Positions 13,067 through 18,111 of a stretch of 18,111 bases of DNA are shown one piece after another; the first letter of the stretch is position 1, and every line of letters starts with the position of its first letter. The notes beneath the pieces are model-generated. The model made no database searches. It had not been told where the DNA came from and saw only the letters and a list, made by a program, of their open reading frames with translations. The position numbers and the translations under genes are program-made. Source of the stretch: SBBG01 sp033717875 (GTDB lineage: Bacteria; Pseudomonadota; Gammaproteobacteria; Ga0077554; Ga007554); NCBI GenBank assembly GCA_033717875.1, contig JADDKJ010000053.1, positions 1 through 18,111 on the forward strand, read 5' to 3'.

Positions 13067-15003
13067 GCAAGCAGGACGATGACCGTTTCCGCGTCCGCCC
13101 CAGCGCTCCCAAGAACCGACAACAGAAGTTCGTCTCGCAGGTTTTGAAGGAGGTCAGCAAGGCTGGCGGCAAGTCGGTGCGCAAGTCAGGCGCAAGGCCT
13201 GGCGCACGCCTTGGGCGTGGGCATGTGGCCGCCCAGTTTACTAGCCGCACTGCGCAGCCGGGCTCACGGCGCGTCACCTTCAAGACCCGGCTGGTGAATC
13301 TCAAGCAAGCCGGATCACGCTCGACCACCACGCACCTGCGCTACATCGAGCGCGAGGGTGTCGGCCGCGATGGCGAACCGGGCCAGGCGTTTGGGCCGAC
13401 GACGGACAACGCCGACCTGTCGGCCTTCGAGGAACGTGGACGGGAAGACCGCCACCAGTTCCGCTTCATCGTCTCGCCGGAGGATGCCGAGCAGCTCGAC
13501 GACCTGCGCAGCTACACCCGCCACCTGATGAGCCGGATGGAAGCCGATCTGGGGACGAATCTGGACTGGGTTGCGGTGAACCACTGGAACACCGACAACC
13601 CGCATACCCACATCGTGCTGCGCGGCAAAGACGACACCGGCAAGGACTTGATCATTTCCCGTGACTACATCGCGCAAGGGATGCGCGAGCGGGCCTCTGA
13701 ACTGGCTACCGAATGGCTGGGGCCACGCACCGAGCTGGAGATCCAGCAGAGCCTGCGGCGCGAAGTTAATCAGGAGCGCTGGACCAGTCTGGATCGCGCA
13801 CTGCAACGCGACGGCTTGATCCATACCAATCAGCCTCACGATGACCCGATGCGCAGGCAGCAACGCGTGTTGCTGGTCGGACGCCTGCAACGCTTGCAGC
13901 GCATGGGGCTCGCGCATGAACCGTCGCCCGGCGTGTGGGCCATCGACGCCGATGCAGAACAGGTTCTGCGGAGCATGGGCGAACGCGGCGACATCGTGCG
14001 CACGATGCAGCTGGCCATGAGCGGCGTGCAGCGTGACCTGGCCGTGTTCGAGCCGGGCGAGAACACCCGCCCCGTAGTCGGCCGTGTGGCGGCCAAGGGC
14101 ATGGCCGACGAACTGTACGATCGGGGCTATCTGGTCATTGATGGCACCGACGGCAAGGCGCACTACATCGCCTTGAATGCCAAGGCTGAGCTGGAGCACT
14201 ACCCGGTCGGGGTCGTGGTGGAAGCACGCGGTTCGGCCGAGGTTCGCACCGCCGACAAGAACATCGCCGCACTTGCGGTCGATGGCCTGTACCGCACCGA
14301 CCATCACCTGACGATGGCCAAGGCTCAGACCACACCCGAGCGCGATCCCAAAGAGGTAGTCGATGCCCATGTGCGCCGCCTGGAAGCGCTGCGCCGGGCG
14401 GGCATTGTCGAGAGGGTGGCTGAGGGGGTCTGGCGCGTGCCAGCGGACCTGCCCGAGCAAGGTCGGCAATACGACATGCAGCGGCTGGGCGGCGTGGCTG
14501 TGGAACTGCGTTCGCACTTGCCCATCGAGCGACAAACGCGCGTGATCGGCGCGACCTGGTTGGACCGACAGTTGCTCGGCGGGGCGACCGAGATTGGCCA
14601 CCAAGGTTTTGGTGGCCAGGTACGCAAGGCTCTACACCAGCGCACCGATTTCCTCGTCGAGCAGGGACTGGCTGAGTGGCGCGGCCAGCGCGTGATCTTT
14701 GCACGCGACTTGTTAGCGACCTTGTGCAGCCGCGAGGTCAATGCCGTAGCCAAGACCATTGCCGCCGAGACCGGGTTGGCGCACCGCTTTGTAGGCGATG
14801 AAGAGCGCGTAACCGGAATATATCGTCGCAGCGTGCAACTCGCGAGCGGACGCTTCGCGATGCTCGACGATGGCATGGGGTTCAGCTTGGTGCCGTGGAA
14901 GCCGGTGATCGAACAGCGACTGGGACAGACCATCAGCGCCGTGATACGCGGCAATAGCGTTTCATGGGAACTTGCAAGGCAACTGGGACCTTCGATTGGC
15001 TGA
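13063..15003 (+). CDS. VirD2-like conjugative relaxase with DUF3363
   Basis: The 646-residue protein has a basic N-terminal tail, then a VirD2-type relaxase domain: Y94 in HLRYIEREG is the candidate nicking tyrosine, and HWNTDNPHTHIVLRG (H174, H181, H183) is the three-histidine metal motif. From about residue 230 the DUF3363 region follows and ends in the usual SWELARQLGPSIG. The family cuts one strand at oriT and pilots it into the recipient. ATG 13063 overlaps the previous stop by ATGA; an open frame back to 12826 overlaps coding sequence and is rejected. It is intact. Relatives are usually followed by transfer genes, but here iron genes follow. Confidence 0.93.
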   Translation: MSKQDDDRFRVRPSAPKNRQQKFVSQVLKEVSKAGGKSVRKSGARPGARLGRGHVAAQFTSRTAQPGSRRVTFKTRLVNLKQAGSRSTTTHLRYIEREGVGRDGEPGQAFGPTTDNADLSAFEERGREDRHQFRFIVSPEDAEQLDDLRSYTRHLMSRMEADLGTNLDWVAVNHWNTDNPHTHIVLRGKDDTGKDLIISRDYIAQGMRERASELATEWLGPRTELEIQQSLRREVNQERWTSLDRALQRDGLIHTNQPHDDPMRRQQRVLLVGRLQRLQRMGLAHEPSPGVWAIDADAEQVLRSMGERGDIVRTMQLAMSGVQRDLAVFEPGENTRPVVGRVAAKGMADELYDRGYLVIDGTDGKAHYIALNAKAELEHYPVGVVVEARGSAEVRTADKNIAALAVDGLYRTDHHLTMAKAQTTPERDPKEVVDAHVRRLEALRRAGIVERVAEGVWRVPADLPEQGRQYDMQRLGGVAVELRSHLPIERQTRVIGATWLDRQLLGGATEIGHQGFGGQVRKALHQRTDFLVEQGLAEWRGQRVIFARDLLATLCSREVNAVAKTIAAETGLAHRFVGDEERVTGIYRRSVQLASGRFAMLDDGMGFSLVPWKPVIEQRLGQTISAVIRGNSVSWELARQLGPSIG

Positions 15004-15010
15004 GGCGGGC

Positions 15011-15082
15011 ATGGAATCTGTTAAGCAATACTTGAAAACGCAACTGGCAGGAAGCGGGTCCTCGCTGACGCTCGGCGACTAA
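15011..15082 (+). CDS. Possible 23-residue ORF at the ICE/iron-locus junction
   Basis: ATG 15011 follows the relaxase stop by seven bases and encodes MESVKQYLKTQLAGSGSSLT plus three residues to TAA 15080-15082. The Shine-Dalgarno is weak. It may be the start of a lost ICE gene cut off by the rearrangement that brought in the iron locus. I do not recognise it. Confidence 0.25.
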   Translation: MESVKQYLKTQLAGSGSSLTLGD

Positions 15083-15085
15083 GGC

Positions 15086-15114
15086 TTGCATTCTCCACTA
15101 AATGAATATACGAT
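15086..15114 (+). promoter_or_regulatory. Predicted promoter of the iron locus
   Basis: TTGCAT (15086-15091) and TACGAT (15109-15114) are spaced by exactly 17 bases and lie directly before the Fur box, where iron-repressed promoters are expected. Confidence 0.5.
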
Positions 15115-15129
15115 TGATAATCATTCTCA
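15115..15129. promoter_or_regulatory. Fur box
   Basis: TGATAAT-C-ATTCTCA matches the 7-1-7 Fur consensus TGATAATNATTATCA at 13 of the 14 defined positions. It overlaps the expected transcription start and would shut off the following iron genes when iron is plentiful. Confidence 0.8.
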
Positions 15130-15227
15130 TTGGTAACCGCAACAAAGACTAAGGAAGTCCAAGGCTGATTCAAGCAGTTTTGAAGTACGCATTTTATTTA
15201 GGCTTACGCATGCCCTATGAAATACCC

Positions 15228-15425
15228 ATGAATTTTCTAAACAACAACGGCAGCAAGAGCGCGCGCCTGTCCACCAGTGCGGTACTGGGGGCTGTTGCTT
15301 TACATGCGGCGGCGCTGTGGGGGCTGATCATGCAACCCCAACCGCCGGCCCGCCTGCCGGAGGTGCTGGAGTTCGCGCTGCTTGAGCCCACAGGGGCGGG
15401 CGCATTTTTTAACTCAAGGAGATAA
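15228..15425 (+). pseudogene. tonB: TonB N-terminal remnant
   Basis: The 65 residues begin with a short cytoplasmic part, followed by one membrane anchor (about 19-31, AVLGAVALHAAALWGLIM) and the start of a periplasmic segment with PQPPARLPEVLEFALLEP, the pattern of a TonB N-terminus. A normal TonB runs beyond 200 residues with a proline-rich linker and a C-terminal receptor-binding domain; here the frame changes character at TGAGAFFNSRR and stops. In-frame ATGs at 15210 and 15228 are possible starts; 15228 gives the more usual MNFLNNNGS beginning. Without the C-terminal domain it cannot energise receptors. exbB and exbD are absent from the window. Confidence 0.68.
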
Positions 15426-15427
15426 CC

Positions 15428-15656
15428 ATGGATAAAGACGCAGTACTCAAAACCCTTAACCGCATCATGGAACTGGAACTGGCCGGCGTGGTGCGCTACA
15501 CCCATTACGCACTGATGGTGTATGGCTACAACCGCATCCCCATCGTCGACTGGTTGCGAAAGCAAGCCGATGAAGGCTTGCTTCATGCCCGCCAAGCAGG
15601 CGAGCTGGTGACCTGGCTGGGCGGTCATCCGTCGCTCGGCATCGGTCCATCGGTCC
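15428..15656 (+). pseudogene. Ferritin-like domain protein, N-terminal half only
   Basis: AAGGAG (15416-15421) precedes ATG 15428. The first 73 or so residues are a ferritin-like first helix pair with carboxylate ligands: LNRIMELELAGVVRYTHYAL, then WLRKQADEGLLHARQAGELV and GGHPSLGIGP. A complete protein would continue with the second helix pair of the four-helix bundle. At 15641-15656 an eight-base sequence ATCGGTCC is present twice in tandem; after it the same frame gives an unrelated, tryptophan-rich tail to 15778 while the +2 frame becomes the iron permease. This looks like a deletion between two genes. The product could not form a full bundle. Confidence 0.72.
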
Positions 15657-15657
15657 G

Positions 15658-17001
15658 TTGCTGGAAGAAGACCGCTGGGCGCTGGCGTTTTATGTGGCAT
15701 CGCTGGCCACCCCCACCGACGTGGCACAAAAAGGCGCAGCGATTTTTGCCGCCGGCGGCAAGACCCTTCCCTTCGTAAACTTGCGCGACCTTGCCACCTT
15801 CACCGAGAACGAAGTCAGAACCAGTCATGGCGAAGACGCATCCCTGGTTTTCGCCTGGCTCAGGCAAAACCCCGGCAAGGCCCAAATTGCGGCAGAGTCG
15901 CCTCTCGCTTTCACGGGTCGGCACTTGGACGAAAGCCTCGCCGCCTACCGGGCAGGTGACATCTCCTTGGCTCAGCGACTCGCCGTCACCGGCTACCTGG
16001 AAGGCTTCGAGCTGGTGGAGGCCAGTCTCGACGCCTCCGACCGCGCACTGCGACAGGACATCGAAACGCAGATGACCGCCTACCGCAACCTGCTGCGCGC
16101 CGGCGCACCGATCACCGCGGCAGAAAGACAGGCCGCCTTGGTGCATACGCTTCTCGCCAGCGCCGCCGACAAGCTCGACGGCAGCCGGCTATCCCCCACC
16201 ACAGCACTGGTCAGCGCGTTTTTCATCATCGTGCGCGAAGGCCTGGAAGCACTGCTGGTGGTGGCGGCCATCGTCGCTTTCCTGGTCAAGGCCGAGCGCC
16301 GAGAGGCGCTACCCTACATCCATATCGGCTGGATGAGTGCCCTGGGGTTGGGCGCGCTCACCTGGTTCGTGGCCAGCTACGTCATCGCCGTCAGCGGCGC
16401 CGGGCGCGAGGTCACGGAAGGAATTACGGCACTCGCCGCCAGCGCCATCCTGCTCTATGTCGGCTTCTGGCTGCACGACAAGTCCCACGCCGAGCGCTGG
16501 AAGGCCTTCGTCGGCCGGCACCTCACCCATGCCTTGACGCGCGGCACCCTGTGGGCACTGACCGGCGTGTCTTTCCTGGCCGTGTACCGCGAAGCCTTCG
16601 AGACCGTGCTGTTCTACCAGGCCCTGTGGCAACAGGCCGAAGGCGCGCGCGGCTCGGTGCTGATCGGCTTCGGGCTGGGCGGCGGCACCCTTGCCATCCT
16701 CGCCTGGCTGATTTTCCGCTTTGGCCTGCGCCTGCCCATCGGCCCCTTCTTCGCTGCGAGCTCGGTGTTGCTCGCCCTGCTGGGCGTCATGTTCGCCGGC
16801 CACGGCGTCGCCGCGCTCCAGGAAGCGGGCTGGTTGCCGCTGGATCCGGTGAATTTCTTCCAGGTGCCCGCCTTGGGCATGTACGCCAACCAGCAAGCCT
16901 TGTGGCTGCAAGGTATTCTCCTCGCCGCCGTGAGCGCCGGCTTTGCCTGGGGTTACGCGCGGCGTCGGCCCGAAACCATCGCACAGGATGAAACCCGATG
17001 A
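15658..17001 (+). CDS. FTR1-family iron permease, N-terminally truncated
   Basis: The open frame of 447 residues has about seven membrane segments in its second half and both REXXE iron-transport motifs: REGLE at 193-197 and REAFE at 311-315. The first 180 residues are the periplasmic region of bacterial FTR1 proteins. Longer relatives carry a signal peptide and a cytochrome c domain before the RWALAFYVASL segment; these are missing, and the frame begins at the ferritin junction. Possible starts are TTG 15658, GTG 15691 or ATG 16072, none with a clear Shine-Dalgarno, so a product with correct membrane insertion is doubtful. Its stop overlaps an in-frame upstream HemP ATG. It would import ferrous or ferric iron if functional. 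Confidence 0.85.
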   Translation: MLEEDRWALAFYVASLATPTDVAQKGAAIFAAGGKTLPFVNLRDLATFTENEVRTSHGEDASLVFAWLRQNPGKAQIAAESPLAFTGRHLDESLAAYRAGDISLAQRLAVTGYLEGFELVEASLDASDRALRQDIETQMTAYRNLLRAGAPITAAERQAALVHTLLASAADKLDGSRLSPTTALVSAFFIIVREGLEALLVVAAIVAFLVKAERREALPYIHIGWMSALGLGALTWFVASYVIAVSGAGREVTEGITALAASAILLYVGFWLHDKSHAERWKAFVGRHLTHALTRGTLWALTGVSFLAVYREAFETVLFYQALWQQAEGARGSVLIGFGLGGGTLAILAWLIFRFGLRLPIGPFFAASSVLLALLGVMFAGHGVAALQEAGWLPLDPVNFFQVPALGMYANQQALWLQGILLAAVSAGFAWGYARRRPETIAQDETR

Positions 17002-17024
17002 CGCATTCCAGCAGGGAGAATGGC

Positions 17025-17195
17025 ATGAACGCCGGCCCCAAGCCCGACCGGGTGATTGCCGCCGCATCGCCGTCGCCCGTGCGCCTGGACAGCCGCGAAC
17101 TGTTCCGTGGCGGCAACGAGGTGGTCATTGTGCACAAGGGAGAGGAATACCGCCTGCGCATTACCCGTAACGAGAGACTCATCCTCACCAAATAA
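17025..17195 (+). CDS. hemP: HemP family hemin uptake protein
   Basis: This 56-residue protein matches HemP: a variable N-terminus, then SRELFRGGNEVVIVHKGEEY and RLRITRNERLILTK, nearly the whole conserved domain. HemP/HmuP proteins are small and cytoplasmic and have been linked to regulation of haem-receptor genes; the exact activity is not settled. ATG 17025 is chosen because AGGGAG (17013-17018) lies six bases upstream; the ATG at 16998, overlapping the permease stop, would add nine residues. It is the only clearly intact gene of the iron locus. In related loci a TonB-dependent receptor gene follows, and a fragment of one does follow here. Confidence 0.9.
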   Translation: MNAGPKPDRVIAAASPSPVRLDSRELFRGGNEVVIVHKGEEYRLRITRNERLILTK

Positions 17196-17262
17196 ACAAC
17201 CCGACCCGCCAGCCAGCTTTCAAGCCAGCCAGAAACCCTTTGCAACTGTATCTGGAGACTGT

Positions 17263-17931
17263 ATGAACAAGAAGCTGCTGGCTGCCCTAATAACCCACAT
17301 CGCGGGCTCCACCCTCGCGCAAGAGACTAAACGACTTAAGGAGGTCTCGGCCACGGCTACGTGCGACGCGGCCGATCTCTTCCGCCACGAGCCGAACCTA
17401 GCCCTCATCCAGAGGGTGGAACCGGTCAACGAACAGACTGTCAATTTATGCAAGGCATTTGTCGAGCATCGCCCGCAGTTGGAGCGTGCTGCGTTCAAGA
17501 TTCTGGTCAATGCGGAGCGCGCGCAAGACGTGGTTCAGGATACATTCTTGAAAATGATCGAGGCCGCCGGTGCCTTCGAGGTTAGGCAGCCTGTAGCCTA
17601 TCTTTTTCAAATGGTGCGGAACCTGGCGATCGACGCACATCGTCGTGCGGCGCTCGAAGCGCGCCTCTTCGCCGGCGAGGAACTGGGGATGGATGTGCCG
17701 GATCGCTCCGGTACACCCGAGTCAATTACGGTCAACCGGCAGGATTTGCGTATTGTCTCCGACGCGCTCACAGAACTGCCTGAGCGGACACAGTGCGCAT
17801 TCAAACTCCACCGCTTGGATGGACTAACGCAGCGGGAGATTGCCGATAAGCTCGGCGTTTCGATCACCTTGGTCAATTTCATGATCCGTGACACCCTGAA
17901 TCATTGCACCGCTGCTCTACGCAAGGCATAA
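17263..17931 (+). CDS. Chimera: TonB-receptor signal peptide fused to ECF sigma factor
   Basis: GGAG (17253-17256) precedes ATG 17263 and the frame is open for 222 residues. Residues 1-19 are a Sec signal peptide ending STLAQ, followed by a TonB-box-like LKEVSATAT, and DLFRHEPN (39-45) recalls a receptor plug. From about residue 55 it is a FecI-like ECF sigma factor: region 2 (AERAQDVVQDTFLKM, AYLFQMVRNLAIDAHRR) and region 4 (ELPERTQCAFKLHRLDGLTQ, REIADKLGVSITLVNFMIRD). The receptor barrel and any FecR-type anti-sigma are gone. The sigma part may be made from GTG 17416. As written, a sigma factor would carry an export signal, which makes little sense; a deletion fusion is most likely. Confidence 0.78.
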   Translation: MNKKLLAALITHIAGSTLAQETKRLKEVSATATCDAADLFRHEPNLALIQRVEPVNEQTVNLCKAFVEHRPQLERAAFKILVNAERAQDVVQDTFLKMIEAAGAFEVRQPVAYLFQMVRNLAIDAHRRAALEARLFAGEELGMDVPDRSGTPESITVNRQDLRIVSDALTELPERTQCAFKLHRLDGLTQREIADKLGVSITLVNFMIRDTLNHCTAALRKA

Positions 17932-17991
17932 CGCCTACAGTCACTTTCCGCTCCCGCAGATATACAATGACTGCCCTGGGGCAACTAGTGT

Positions 17992-18111
17992 TTAATTGCG
18001 TAAGTTAACGATAGTATTTCGAAGTTGCGCTCCCTTGACCTCGCGCTTGCGCCAAACAAAGGGGGCGGCATTTTGATTGTGGGCCGCGATGAATGCTTCA
18101 ATGGCTTGGGT
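17992..18111 (-). CDS. IS630-family transposase, C-terminal end (partial)
   Basis: Read on the minus strand from the window edge, 39 codons end at TAA (17992-17994). The sequence AIEAFIAAHNQNAAPFVWRK followed by REVKGAQLRNTIVNL is a typical C-terminus of IS630-superfamily transposases (FIAAHNxxxxPFVWRK). It differs from the fragment at the left edge, so the two are different elements. The body of the gene lies outside the window. Its end points toward the sigma factor gene, and ACACTAG follows the stop directly, perhaps part of the IS end. Confidence 0.78.
   Translation of the reverse strand, partial: TQAIEAFIAAHNQNAAPFVWRKREVKGAQLRNTIVNLRN

Larger units (their letters stand above)
117..15003. 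mobile_element. Tn4371-like ICE, maintenance and DNA-processing half (limits approximate)
   Basis: The order radC, parB-like, DUF736, DUF2958, XRE, DUF2285, HTH, repA, parA, DUF2840, S26 peptidase and VirD2-like relaxase is that of the Tn4371-type ICE backbone. Both limits are only bracketed: an IS630 end lies to the left, and non-ICE iron genes begin after the relaxase. Integrase, attachment sites, traG and the trb mating-pair genes are not in the window. Two interruptions are visible: a cargo cassette near 1056-2738 and the iron genes after 15003. Two backbone genes carry disabling changes. Confidence 0.72.

Noticed and set aside
13315..14604. 429-residue minus-strand ORF inside the relaxase gene
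   Set aside because: It is antisense to a clearly conserved relaxase; long antisense frames are common in high-GC genes and no motif is seen.
1..18111. CRISPR array, rRNA or a defence system
   Set aside because: No regularly spaced repeats with unique spacers, no rRNA signature and no recognised defence genes are present; the methyltransferase lacks DNA-methylase motifs.

Overview
The window is high-GC DNA (about 60-65% by eye) and looks proteobacterial, most likely beta- or gammaproteobacterial. The reasons are the Tn4371-like integrative and conjugative element (ICE) backbone, the HemP/FTR1/Fur-box iron genes and the IS630-family transposase ends at both edges. Species cannot be named from sequence alone.

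Layout. (1) 3-116: C-terminal end of an IS630-family transposase. (2) About 117-15003: the maintenance and DNA-processing half of a Tn4371-like ICE. In order it holds radC; a large ParB-like protein; DUF736; a DUF2958 protein; a divergent XRE repressor with a palindromic operator; a second DUF2958 protein; a DUF2285 gene broken by an in-frame TAG; an AlpA-like HTH gene whose good ATG is out of frame; repA; a putative iteron origin; and a tight operon parA - ribbon-helix-helix - DUF2840 - traF-type S26 peptidase - 108-aa hypothetical - VirD2-like DUF3363 relaxase, in which every neighbouring pair overlaps by ATGA. No integrase, coupling protein or mating-pair genes are in view. (3) About 1056-2738: a small cargo cassette (SAM methyltransferase and small membrane protein, divergent from an HxlR regulator) that appears to have landed inside the leader of the parB-like gene. 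(4) 15004-17931: a Fur-box-controlled iron locus in which almost every gene is a remnant or chimera: TonB N-terminus, N-terminal half of a ferritin-like protein, FTR1 permease lacking its N-terminal part, an intact HemP, and a TonB-receptor signal peptide fused in frame to an ECF sigma factor. (5) 17992-18111: C-terminal end of a second IS630-family transposase on the minus strand.

How it works together. ParB-like protein, ParA, the RHH protein and RepA with the iterons would maintain the excised circle. TraF and the relaxase belong to conjugation. XRE, HTH and DUF2285 are presumably regulatory. The ICE operons for radC, parB, DUF736 and DUF2958 are each preceded by long GC-rich untranslated leaders that share sequence and hairpins; this is the most intriguing non-coding signal here. 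The DUF2285 nonsense codon, the HTH frameshift and the rearranged iron operon suggest a decaying or immobilised element, though sequencing or assembly error cannot be excluded.
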